DNA from: an uncultured Verrucomicrobiales bacterium
GTDB lineage: Bacteria; Verrucomicrobiota; Verrucomicrobiia; Verrucomicrobiales; Akkermansiaceae
DNA: 18,278 nucleotides
Direction of reading: 5' to 3'
Assembly: GCA_937885815.1 (NCBI GenBank)
Contig: CALABM010000135.1
Coordinates: forward strand, 1 to 18,278
The notes beneath the pieces were generated by a model. The model did no database searches. It was not told the DNA's origin and worked only from the letters and a program-made list of their open reading frames with translations. Below are positions 6,873-13,030 of the stretch, piece after piece (the first letter of the stretch is position 1; every line of letters begins with the position of its first letter). A program made the position numbers and the translations under genes.

Positions 6873-7031
6873 TTACAGCAGGAAAATCAGAGCCAGCCCA
6901 CTCATTATGCCGAGTGCGGCTAGGCACCACCCATGCACTTTGTACTTACTCTCGCCTGTAAGCCAATGTTCATGGGTGCTCAATGTCAACATTGAGCCTA
7001 CGAAGATGGCTATGAAAATGGGAGTTAGCAT
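6873..7031 (-). CDS. Small two-helix membrane protein, 52 aa
   Basis: A short minus-strand frame encodes two hydrophobic stretches: MLTPIFIAIFVGSMLTL (1-17) and WCLAALGIMSGLALIFLL (35-52). A polar linker of about 17 residues (STHEHWLTGESKYKVHG) joins them. This helix-loop-helix plan, ending right at the stop codon, is typical of real small membrane proteins and unlikely in a random frame of this length. It begins 41 bp after the stop of the ankyrin gene at 7073 on the same strand, so the two may share a transcript. There is no clear ribosome-binding site. An ATG 30 bp upstream is cut off by TGA. I do not recognise the family. A guess of membrane anchoring for the ankyrin partner is inference only. 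Confidence 0.55.
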   Translation of the reverse strand: MLTPIFIAIFVGSMLTLSTHEHWLTGESKYKVHGWCLAALGIMSGLALIFLL

Positions 7032-7072
7032 GGCAGTAGTATATCAGAAATTCCGGTGCATGGCAATATTTC

Positions 7073-8026
7073 CTAGGAGCGGGAGCCATCCTCGGCGGAG
7101 GAGGGTGGCTCTTCTATCTCAGCAAAGGGCAGGTTCCTTAAGTCCTCCACCGTCAGCCCGCTCCCATGCAAGGCGCCGCATAACTTGGCGCTTTCCCAAG
7201 CGGTATGCCCGTGAGCGTCTCTGATCGTTTCGTCTGGGTGAGCGGCGAGAATGTCCGGTAAGCAATCACAAGGCGTAGCGTATTGCAGGGCTCGGAACAA
7301 CACCGTTTCTCCCGCTGCGTTCCTGAAGTTGACGTCCGCACCTTGTTTCAGCAATTCCCGCACGCGGGTCACATCATCATCGTTTACCGCATCAAACAAG
7401 GAGATTTCTAGGTGTTTCCCGAGGTACTTCGGGTCGCCTCCGGCAGCAAGGGCAAGCCGCACGCACTCCTCATTTTGGCTTTGAACAGCCAGCATCATCT
7501 CATCGAATCCGAAAAAGTCTGCTTCCGTGACTTTTGCTCCATGCTCAACCAAAAGCTTAACGCACTCAGCGGACTGTTGCATGATAGCTTCCTTCAATGC
7601 CGTTGTTCCATAACTGGAGCCTTCGTTGACATCTGCTCCTTTATCCAGCAACAGCCGGACACATTCCGCGCATGCGCAGCGGGCTGCCTGTATGAGCGGC
7701 GTTCCATTTGCTGAATCGCTATTCACAATTGCCCCCTTTTCAAGCAGATAGCGCACACATTCTGTATGCCCCCATGCCGCTGCCAGGCTGATAGGTGAAT
7801 CCATTTCAATGTCTCTTTCATCAATATCAGCTCCATATTCCAGCAGCACCTTTATACAGCCAAGGTGGCCATGTTGAGCAGCCAAGCTTAATGGCCCTCT
7901 ACTGCAATCATCATCAGCCATGTCACAGCGCCCGCCTGCTGCCAATGCTTGCCGTAAGGTGACAGCATCTCCTTTCTTAGCAGCGGCTAATACGGTCAGG
8001 GATAGGGAATCGACTTTGCCAGCCAT
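7073..8026 (-). CDS. Ankyrin-repeat protein, 317 aa
   Basis: This is a second ankyrin protein, convergent with the first. About seven repeats are visible, several with a Cys in the helix (ECVRYLLEKGA, ECVRLLLDKGADVN, ECVKLLVEHGA, RVRELLKQGADVN). They are followed by a degenerate repeat and an acidic/Ser tail (EIEEPPSSAEDGSRS). The frame is open to 8080, but the promoter at 8062-8091 overlaps that extension. The ATG at 8026 (MAGKVDSLSL) is therefore the start. No signal peptide is present. Its N-terminus does not resemble that of the ankyrin protein at 5146, so they are not simple copies. Its likely role is protein binding. Its partner is unknown, and the adjacent 52-residue membrane protein is one candidate. 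Confidence 0.87.
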   Translation of the reverse strand: MAGKVDSLSLTVLAAAKKGDAVTLRQALAAGGRCDMADDDCSRGPLSLAAQHGHLGCIKVLLEYGADIDERDIEMDSPISLAAAWGHTECVRYLLEKGAIVNSDSANGTPLIQAARCACAECVRLLLDKGADVNEGSSYGTTALKEAIMQQSAECVKLLVEHGAKVTEADFFGFDEMMLAVQSQNEECVRLALAAGGDPKYLGKHLEISLFDAVNDDDVTRVRELLKQGADVNFRNAAGETVLFRALQYATPCDCLPDILAAHPDETIRDAHGHTAWESAKLCGALHGSGLTVEDLRNLPFAEIEEPPSSAEDGSRS

Positions 8027-8061
8027 TGTGGTGATAGGGTATAGTTTAATTTTCTGCGGGT

Positions 8062-8091
8062 AGTATACATCAACTCGCACCGCGGAGTCAA
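8062..8091 (-). promoter_or_regulatory. Promoter of the minus-strand ankyrin gene
   Basis: On the minus strand, TTGACT (8086-8091) is followed after 18 bp by TATACT (8062-8067). Transcription would start near 8055, with a leader of about 30 nt before the ATG at 8026. Confidence 0.65.
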
Positions 8092-8113
8092 GCCGAGTTT
8101 GCAGGAAAAGAAA

Positions 8114-8145
8114 GAGGACGCATCCACCTGAGCGGCTGCGTCCTC
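8114..8145 (-). terminator. Intrinsic terminator of the HU gene
   Basis: GAGGACGCA and TGCGTCCTC form a perfect 9-bp stem with a 14-nt loop. On the minus strand it is followed by TTTCTTTTCC. It lies 24 bp past the HU stop codon and just upstream of the promoter of the next minus-strand gene. Confidence 0.75.
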
Positions 8146-8168
8146 ATTTTCATGTGTTGTAAGCGTTC

Positions 8169-8471
8169 TTACTTGGAAAGCTTGGCAACAATGTCCTTCA
8201 GGTTCTTACCAACCTTGAACTTAACCACCGTGCGAGCGGGGATGGCTACGTCCTTGCCGGGATCCTTGGGGTTGCGGCCTACCTTAGCTTTCACTTCCTT
8301 GGGGCAGAAGGTGCCGAAGTTGCGGAACACGACCGTGTCGCCATTGCCAACGGCCTCCGTGATGGAATCAACCATCTTCTGTACAATCTCCAGTACGTCT
8401 GCCTGTGTGCAGCCATTGTCAAGCTGAGCACACACCATGTTTACGAGTTCTCTCTTTGTTATCGTTGCCAT
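8169..8471 (-). CDS. HU/IHF-family DNA-binding protein
   Basis: This 100-residue histone-like protein is of the HU family. The N-terminal helices (TKRELVNMVCAQL...QADVLEIVQKMVDSITEAV) form the dimer body. FRNFGTF (49-55) is the conserved beta turn. The DNA-intercalating arm carries GRNPKDPGKDVAIPA (65-79), including the Pro that wedges into the minor groove. The length is normal. Such dimers bend and compact DNA and help recombination and replication. The gene stands alone, with a near-consensus promoter upstream and a strong terminator downstream, which suits a highly expressed protein. The predicted leader is only about 17 nt and lacks a Shine-Dalgarno sequence. Whether it is HU or IHF in the strict sense cannot be settled. 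Confidence 0.95.
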   Translation of the reverse strand: MATITKRELVNMVCAQLDNGCTQADVLEIVQKMVDSITEAVGNGDTVVFRNFGTFCPKEVKAKVGRNPKDPGKDVAIPARTVVKFKVGKNLKDIVAKLSK

Positions 8472-8494
8472 AAGTGGAAAAGTTTGTGGGGATT

Positions 8495-8523
8495 ATTATA
8501 GATTGAACGTGGGCAGGAGTCAA
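8495..8523 (-). promoter_or_regulatory. Strong promoter of the HU gene
   Basis: On the minus strand, TTGACT (8518-8523) is followed after exactly 17 bp by a perfect TATAAT (8495-8500). The start point would be near 8488, giving a very short leader before the ATG at 8471. Confidence 0.8.
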
Positions 8524-8930
8524 GTTTTTCAAATAAAGATGTCTTTCTTTGCTGGTCGAAAATGCCCTAATAGGTAGAAAATAGGGGCTTTTTCCCCGTT
8601 TATTCGGTGATTTTGGCCGTAGCAAGGGTAACTGTATGCTCATTTTCATCTGCTTAAGCTGCGTTTTGTGTGGATGGCGTAATCGCTCTCAGAGGGGGCT
8701 CTTCCGTTCCGAGTGCTATTTGATGGCATGGTGCCCCACTCCAAGGTGGAGGACTCCCATGGCTGATATTCCGGTACAGGTGTGAAGCTTGCGCTGTTCC
8801 GGCTCTATAATCGGCATGATTAAACTCGCTCGAAAATGGTAGAAGTGGGCTTCTGATGAGGTGAAAATAATACTGGCTTACTATGGATTAAATGAAATGT
8901 TTAAAATAATTCTATTTCAGATAATTGTGC
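8524..8930. other. Intergenic stretch with no gene seen
   Basis: About 400 bp lie between the divergent HU and PEP-CTERM promoters. I see only minor items: a 4-bp GGGG/CCCC hairpin with a T-rich loop at 8584-8597, an orphan TATAAT at 8806-8811 without a fitting -35 box, and overlapping short inverted repeats around CCACTCCAAGGTGGAG near 8740-8755. No convincing reading frame or RNA gene is visible. Confidence 0.5.
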
Positions 8931-8959
8931 TTGCAACTGTCAGCTAAATGATGTACACT
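8931..8959 (+). promoter_or_regulatory. Promoter of the first PEP-CTERM gene
   Basis: TTGCAA (8931-8936) is followed after 17 bp by TACACT (8954-8959). The start would be near 8966, with a leader of about 65 nt. The second copy of the gene has a similar promoter in the matching place (9895-9923). Confidence 0.55.
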
Positions 8960-9031
8960 GCAGCACGGCTGCGAGCGCGATATTCCCGTCTGCGCATTGC
9001 TCATTCTAGTCTTAATCTATAACATACAATT

Positions 9032-9694
9032 ATGAAGAAAACGCTTATTGCTCTTATGGCTCTGGCCAGCTTCGCCGCTGCAGAGACCTACACCGCCAGC
9101 ACTCCCCCGAAGAGTAGCTCCGGCGCTCAGGGATACTACTATGGTTTTACCCTTTCTTTTGATAATGCTGCATTCCTAACTACGGATGTGCCCTCCGATA
9201 CCGAGCTGGTTCTGGATAGCATCACTCTGCAGACTCGCGCCGGCGGCTATGCTACTACTGCCGCTATGCAGGTAGCCGTGTATAAATACACCGGAGATGC
9301 TACCACCGGCACATTCCTTGGCGTTTCCTCCACGGTACTGCAGGACGTAGCCTCCGACACGACCTATACCGTGACCTTCGAGGACATCATGGTGAGCTCC
9401 TCTGACCGTTACCAGTTCCTTTTTGTTGACGCCAATACTACTGAAGATCTTTCCACCTTCGATGGTTACAAGGCTGCTGCTATGGTATGGGGCGTCTCTT
9501 TGACCGATTCTTTCAGTACCCAGATTCCCGGTGGCTGGGGTACCTATAGGAGTAATGGCATCAACAGCTGGGAACGTAACTACATACCTGTCACAACTGT
9601 TACCCTGAGCACTCCTGTTGTTCCCGAGCCGACCACGGCGACCCTGAGCCTACTGGCGCTCACCGGCTTGGCTGCCCGCCGCCGTCGCAAGTAA
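9032..9694 (+). CDS. PEP-CTERM sorting-domain protein, tandem copy 1
   Basis: This is an exported protein of 220 residues. A signal peptide is clear (MKKTLIALMALASFAAA, cleavage before ETYTAS). The C-terminus carries VPEPTTATLSLLALTGLAARRRRK, the short PEP-CTERM signal: the PEP motif, a hydrophobic helix and an Arg-rich end. Proteins with this tail are believed to be recognised by an exosortase and delivered to the outer surface or exopolysaccharide layer. The mature part is Thr/Ser/Gly-rich and looks like an all-beta domain (LVLDSITLQTR, MQVAVYKYTGD, TFLGVSSTVLQD), similar in style to carbohydrate-binding or autotransporter-like surface domains. I cannot name the family. A paralogue about 80% identical follows 336 bp downstream, each copy with its own promoter and terminator. 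Confidence 0.9.
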   Translation: MKKTLIALMALASFAAAETYTASTPPKSSSGAQGYYYGFTLSFDNAAFLTTDVPSDTELVLDSITLQTRAGGYATTAAMQVAVYKYTGDATTGTFLGVSSTVLQDVASDTTYTVTFEDIMVSSSDRYQFLFVDANTTEDLSTFDGYKAAAMVWGVSLTDSFSTQIPGGWGTYRSNGINSWERNYIPVTTVTLSTPVVPEPTTATLSLLALTGLAARRRRK

Positions 9695-9777
9695 AATAAT
9701 GTTTGGCCGGCGCATGCCATGGTGTATAAAGCGCCGCCGCCATACGTCAATTTGCTACATAGCCTATTTTATAAAAA

Positions 9778-9813
9778 AGCCGCTGCCTGAAATTAAGGTG
9801 GCGGCTTTTTTTT
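9778..9813 (+). terminator. Intrinsic terminator of PEP-CTERM copy 1
   Basis: An 11-bp stem (AGCCGCTGCCT with AGGTGGCGGCT, two G-U pairs) around a 7-nt loop is followed by eight T residues. The same A-run and stem design recurs after copy 2. Confidence 0.85.
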
Positions 9814-9894
9814 CTGCAATCAAACATAGGCAACCTGAGCATTGTTGTTTGTGGTAATGCTGTCTAATTTATGGTGAAATCCTACTTTTTTAGT

Positions 9895-9923
9895 TTGCAT
9901 TGGGTGTTACAATTTTGTAAACT
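9895..9923 (+). promoter_or_regulatory. Promoter of the second PEP-CTERM gene
   Basis: TTGCAT (9895-9900) is followed after 17 bp by TAAACT (9918-9923). The start would be near 9930, with a leader of about 100 nt, longer than in copy 1. Confidence 0.5.
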
Positions 9924-10030
9924 TCCGCCAGCAGTCCGGTGCAGGTTTCTCGTCATTCTGTTGCGAGCGGAAACGGGTATCTCTGTACGGGTAGCTGCTA
10001 ACCTCGATATTAACTCACAACACACCCATC

Positions 10031-10687
10031 ATGAAGAAAACGCTTATTGCTCTTATGGCTCTGGCCAGCTTCGTTGCTGCAGAGACTTACACCGCCAGCA
10101 CTCCCGCAAAGAGTGGCTCCGGCGCTCAGGGAAACTACTATGGTTTTACCCTTTCTTTTGATAATGCTGCATTCCTAACTACGGATGTGCCCTCCGATAC
10201 CGAGCTGGTTCTGGATAGCATCACTCTGCAGACTCGCTCCGGCTATGCTACTACTGACGCTATGCAAGTAGCCGTGTATAAATACACCGGAGATGGTACC
10301 ACCGGCACATTCCTCGGCGTTTCCTCCACGGTACTGCAGGACGTAGCCACCGACACGACCTACACGCTGAATTTCGAGGGTATCACGGTTAACACATCTG
10401 ACCGTTACCAGTTCCTTTATGTGCAAGCCAATACCACTGAAAATCTTGCCTCCTTTGCGGGGTATAAGGCCGCTGCTATGGCATGGGGTACAGCTGTAAC
10501 CAATTCTTTCAGCGGCCAGATTCCCAGTGGATGGGGTACCTACAAGGGTAATGGGCTCAACAGCTGGGAAGGTAACTACCTACCTGTCACAACTATCACC
10601 CTGAGCACTCCTGCTGTTCCCGAGCCGACCACGGCTACGCTGAGCCTCCTTGCTCTCGCTGGTCTGGCTGCTCGCCGTCGTCGCTAA
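10031..10687 (+). CDS. PEP-CTERM sorting-domain protein, tandem copy 2
   Basis: This is a paralogue of the gene at 9032: 218 residues, the same signal peptide, and a tail of PEPTTATLSLLALAGLAARRRR. The DNA is identical to copy 1 for about the first 42 bp and stays very similar through the first third of the gene. Protein differences cluster in the middle and second half (for example FEGITVNTSDRYQFLYVQ against FEDIMVSSSDRYQFLFVD, and WGTAVTNSF against WGVSLTDSF). One Gly is missing in the TRAGG turn. Both frames are intact, so both copies are likely functional. The pattern suggests a recent tandem duplication followed by divergence of exposed strands and loops, as expected for surface proteins. 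Confidence 0.9.
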   Translation: MKKTLIALMALASFVAAETYTASTPAKSGSGAQGNYYGFTLSFDNAAFLTTDVPSDTELVLDSITLQTRSGYATTDAMQVAVYKYTGDGTTGTFLGVSSTVLQDVATDTTYTLNFEGITVNTSDRYQFLYVQANTTENLASFAGYKAAAMAWGTAVTNSFSGQIPSGWGTYKGNGLNSWEGNYLPVTTITLSTPAVPEPTTATLSLLALAGLAARRRR

Positions 10688-10754
10688 AGCGACTTTGGCA
10701 TGGCAAGCGCCGCTGACGCAAGTAATTTTTGCGCGCAGCTCATTTTATAAAAAG

Positions 10755-10786
10755 GCCGCCGCCCTTTGTTGGGTGGCGGCTTTTTT
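10755..10786 (+). terminator. Intrinsic terminator of PEP-CTERM copy 2
   Basis: A 10-bp stem (GCCGCCGCCC with GGGTGGCGGC, one G-U pair) around a 6-nt loop is followed by six T residues. It is a diverged copy of the terminator at 9778-9813. A further 8-bp inverted repeat (CTGAAGCC with GGCTTCAG, 10799-10830) follows without a T-run. Confidence 0.85.
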
Positions 10787-10841
10787 GCGGGCGGAAATCT
10801 GAAGCCATTAGGCTTTCCATGAGGCTTCAGGCAAAAGAAAA

Positions 10842-10867
10842 ACGGGACAGGGGTGAACCTGTCCCGT
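10842..10867 (-). terminator. Intrinsic terminator of the diaminopimelate dehydrogenase gene
   Basis: ACGGGACAGG and CCTGTCCCGT form a perfect 10-bp stem with a 6-nt loop. On the minus strand it is followed by TTTTCTTTTGCC. It lies 25 bp after the stop codon. Confidence 0.8.
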
Positions 10868-10892
10868 GTGGTTGAAAGGTGAGCCGCTGTGC

Positions 10893-11774
10893 TTACACAA
10901 GCTGAGCGATGAGCGCCTCGCGGTCTCCCGGGCAGAAGTCCATGGGCGGAATCTCCGGGAGGGTATAGCAACCAGCAGCCAGTTTCATGCTGGCGCGGGC
11001 GGCACACACCATAACCTGAGCTGTCAGGGCAGGGTTATTGATGCGCATCTCAAACTTGAAAATCTGGTTCTGGGTGCAGCCGGAAACGCCCTTGCGCTCC
11101 ATGTACACGCCGTGACCCATATCCTTGAGGGAATCAATGTCCGGCACCTGCTGCACGTGGGTATCATCATGGCAGAAGTAATCATCAGCCTTGATGGCGG
11201 CCTCCACAGCGGCAAAGTCAGCGCCGTCCTCCAGCTGCACATACACCATGCGGCGGTGTACACCGGAACCGGTCGGGATGGTGAGGGAGAGGGCGTCCTT
11301 CACGCCGGCCTTGGAGCGGGCTACTACGCTGTGGCCCATGCTCATGCCGGGGCCGAAGTTCGTGTAGGTGATACCCTTGGGAGCCATGGCGAGCATCATG
11401 GTGCGCATCACGGAGTCTGAACCGGGATCCCAGCCGGCGGAGATGACGGCCACGGCATTATTGGCCTGAGCCTGCTTGCCGAGGGAGCGGCGCAGCTCCA
11501 CGATACCGCCGTGGATATCATAGCTGTCCACCGTGTTGATGCCCTTTGCCAGCAGGGGCAGGGCGGTCTCTTCCACGCTGCGGGTGGGGGTGCAGAGGAG
11601 TGCCACATCCACCTGCCCGAGTTCATCAATGTTCGTCACGGTTTTAATGCCGTGCACGGGGGCACTGCCTTCACGGCGCACGATGCCTACTAATTCCATA
11701 TCCGGTGCAGCACGCAGGGCGTCTACTGAGTACTTACCGATATTCCCATATCCGACAATGGCTACCTTAATCAT
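10893..11774 (-). CDS. ddh: meso-Diaminopimelate dehydrogenase
   Basis: This 293-residue NADP-dependent enzyme (EC 1.4.1.16) makes meso-diaminopimelate in one step from tetrahydrodipicolinate. It supplies lysine and peptidoglycan cross-links and bypasses the acyl-transfer DapD-type or DapL routes. The N-terminal Rossmann motif VGYGNIGKY is at 7-15. Family signatures are SAGWDPGSDSVMR (112-124) and GPGMSMGHSVVARSK (141-155). DMGHGVYMERKG matches the substrate-domain loop. The length is at the short end of the family, as in type II enzymes. The gene appears monocistronic, with its own terminator and a modest promoter upstream. The ATG at 11774 starts directly with the Rossmann strand (MIKVAIVGYG), so it needs no further N-terminus. 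Confidence 0.93.
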   Translation of the reverse strand: MIKVAIVGYGNIGKYSVDALRAAPDMELVGIVRREGSAPVHGIKTVTNIDELGQVDVALLCTPTRSVEETALPLLAKGINTVDSYDIHGGIVELRRSLGKQAQANNAVAVISAGWDPGSDSVMRTMMLAMAPKGITYTNFGPGMSMGHSVVARSKAGVKDALSLTIPTGSGVHRRMVYVQLEDGADFAAVEAAIKADDYFCHDDTHVQQVPDIDSLKDMGHGVYMERKGVSGCTQNQIFKFEMRINNPALTAQVMVCAARASMKLAAGCYTLPEIPPMDFCPGDREALIAQLV

Positions 11775-11842
11775 CTTACAGGTTCTGTGTGGCTGGTGTT
11801 GATAGATATGTGCAGAGGAAATCAGCTCCTCGCTACGCGGAT

Positions 11843-11872
11843 AATGTACATGATTCCCCTTTACCTGCGCAA
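11843..11872 (-). promoter_or_regulatory. Possible promoter of ddh
   Basis: On the minus strand, TTGCGC (11867-11872) is followed after 18 bp by TACATT (11843-11848). Both boxes are imperfect. The leader would be about 60 nt and contains a short GAGGA/TCCTC inverted repeat (about 11815-11830). Confidence 0.3.
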
Positions 11873-11959
11873 GTATAAATTTTCATGTTGTCACACTTTT
11901 TTAGAATCATCCTGATATACGGTACGTGTTATAGGCAACGGACGGAGTTTAGTGGTGAT

Positions 11960-11988
11960 TTGTGTGCCTGTACTTATTCTTTTTTACT
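11960..11988 (+). promoter_or_regulatory. Possible promoter of the dispanin-like operon
   Basis: TTGTGT (11960-11965) is followed after 17 bp by TTTACT (11983-11988). The start would be near 11995, some 30 nt before the ATG at 12026. The match is moderate only. Confidence 0.35.
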
Positions 11989-12025
11989 TGACTACGAGAG
12001 GAAGATGTGTCAGATTTTTTGAGTT

Positions 12026-12469
12026 ATGAGTCAATATTACGTACTTGCCCCCGGCTCCACTCAGCCAATTGGGCCGCTGACGCTGGAGCAGATTAATGCA
12101 CAGCTTTGTGCTGGGTCTATCAATCTTTCATATATGTGCAGTTATCCCGGGGCAAACTCGTGGATGCCGCTTAGTCAGCTTCCTGGTGTAATGACTGTGG
12201 GGACTCCTATGCCCGGCGGTGGCGTGGCTGCTATGGGTGGTAAGCCTGATAACTATTTGGTATGGAGTATACTTGGCCTTTTTTGCTGCTGGCCGCTTGC
12301 TATTTTCTGCATCATCAAATCCAGTTCTGTGAATTCGTTGTGGATGCAGGGGCGATATGCAGAGGCTAAGTCTGCTTCTGAAACGGCTAAGGTATGTAAT
12401 ATCGTTAATGCTGTTCTGATCATTATTGTTACTATATTGTACGCTGTTTTAGGTTTAGCTTCCGCATAA
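12026..12469 (+). CDS. GYF_2 plus CD225/dispanin-like membrane protein
   Basis: This 147-residue protein has two parts. Residues 1-53 form a GYF_2-type domain (YYVLAPGSTQPIGPLTLEQINAQL...NSWMPLSQLPG), a small fold often found at the N-terminus of bacterial membrane proteins. After a Gly/Pro-rich linker comes a CD225/dispanin (IFITM-like) membrane module. It begins KPDNYLVWSILGLFCCWPLAI (73-93), followed by a polar loop with YAEAKSASETAKV and a second helix (about 123-145). The paired Cys before the WPL and the A-x-x-A-S-x-x-A-K loop fit that family. The function in bacteria is not established. Membrane organisation or trafficking is conjecture. The DUF2752 gene follows after 18 bp, so the two are probably one operon. 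Confidence 0.85.
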   Translation: MSQYYVLAPGSTQPIGPLTLEQINAQLCAGSINLSYMCSYPGANSWMPLSQLPGVMTVGTPMPGGGVAAMGGKPDNYLVWSILGLFCCWPLAIFCIIKSSSVNSLWMQGRYAEAKSASETAKVCNIVNAVLIIIVTILYAVLGLASA

Positions 12470-12487
12470 TATTGGGGAGGTTCCATA

Positions 12488-12931
12488 TTGCACCTGATGA
12501 AAGAGGCTTCCGGCATAGGCGAGGAGGAAGAGCGGCGCGGATGGGCTCGATGGGGGCTCATCATTATTTCTCTGATGATTCTGGCTGTTGTTTCTCTCAG
12601 CATTATTTTGCCGGAACATGTGGCCGGCTGGAGCAGAGATATCTCACCCGGGTGCGTATTCCGGAGGAGTACGGGAATTTCCTGCCCCGGCTGTGGTGGT
12701 ACTCGTTCGTTCTGTGCCCTGTTGCAAGGGGATTTTTTGCAGGCATTCCGCTATAATTTTTTTCTGCCTTTAATGCTGATTGCTCTTTTTTTGGAGTATT
12801 TACGGCTTTGTGCCATCCATATATTCGGGCGGAGGAATTGGGAGAATCAGTTTCATTACAGGCTTTTTTTCTCGGTGTTTGCGTATGGTGCGCTGCTTTG
12901 GTTTATCCTGAGAAATATTCTGGGGATATGA
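12488..12931 (+). CDS. DUF2752 membrane protein
   Basis: This 147-residue protein has the DUF2752 signature: a Cys, then GISCPGCGGTRSFCALLQGDF (about 60-80), followed by a membrane helix and NFF. An N-terminal helix lies at about 21-40, the helix after the motif at about 88-108, and a last helix at about 125-145. The CPxCGxTR block carries conserved Cys residues that suggest metal or redox chemistry, but the family role is not known. The start is chosen as TTG at 12488 because GGGGAGG (12474-12480) lies 7 nt before it, one of the better ribosome sites in this window. The ATG at 12497 would be 16 nt away. It lies 18 bp after the dispanin-like gene. Confidence 0.85.
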   Translation: MHLMKEASGIGEEEERRGWARWGLIIISLMILAVVSLSIILPEHVAGWSRDISPGCVFRRSTGISCPGCGGTRSFCALLQGDFLQAFRYNFFLPLMLIALFLEYLRLCAIHIFGRRNWENQFHYRLFFSVFAYGALLWFILRNILGI

Positions 12932-12974
12932 AGTGTGGGTGGCAATGAGGGGGCTGCACCATATAGGCAAAAGA

Positions 12975-13011
12975 AAGCAGGGATAAGCCCGGCTCGGCAT
13001 TATCCCTGCTT
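12975..13011 (-). terminator. Intrinsic terminator of the PEP-CTERM metalloprotease gene
   Basis: A perfect 12-bp stem (AAGCAGGGATAA with TTATCCCTGCTT) with a 13-nt loop is followed on the minus strand by TCTTTTGCC. It sits between converging genes and may also stop the plus-strand operon, although no T-run follows on that side. Confidence 0.75.
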
Positions 13012-13030
13012 CAGTGAAGGTATGGTGGTC

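Larger units (their letters stand above)
9032..10786 (+). repeat. Tandem gene duplication (PEP-CTERM pair with terminators)
   Basis: Two units of about 0.8-0.9 kb lie head to tail, each made of promoter, signal-peptide gene, PEP-CTERM tail and GC-rich terminator. Similarity covers the coding region and the terminator (ATTTTATAAAAA then a GCCGC-rich stem in both). The promoter-proximal leaders are only loosely alike. Confidence 0.85.

Noticed and set aside
6907..7224. 105-codon plus-strand frame between the ankyrin genes
   Set aside because: It runs opposite both the 52-residue membrane protein and the end of the ankyrin gene and has an Arg/Ser-rich random composition.
8740..8755. Short inverted repeats in the HU/PEP-CTERM intergenic region as a small RNA or riboswitch
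   Set aside because: The stems are 4-5 bp, mutually exclusive and without a T-run or promoter, so they are no better than chance.
10866..11420. 184-codon plus-strand frame opposite diaminopimelate dehydrogenase
   Set aside because: His/Ala/Gly-rich shadow translation with no domain. The minus strand encodes a complete enzyme.
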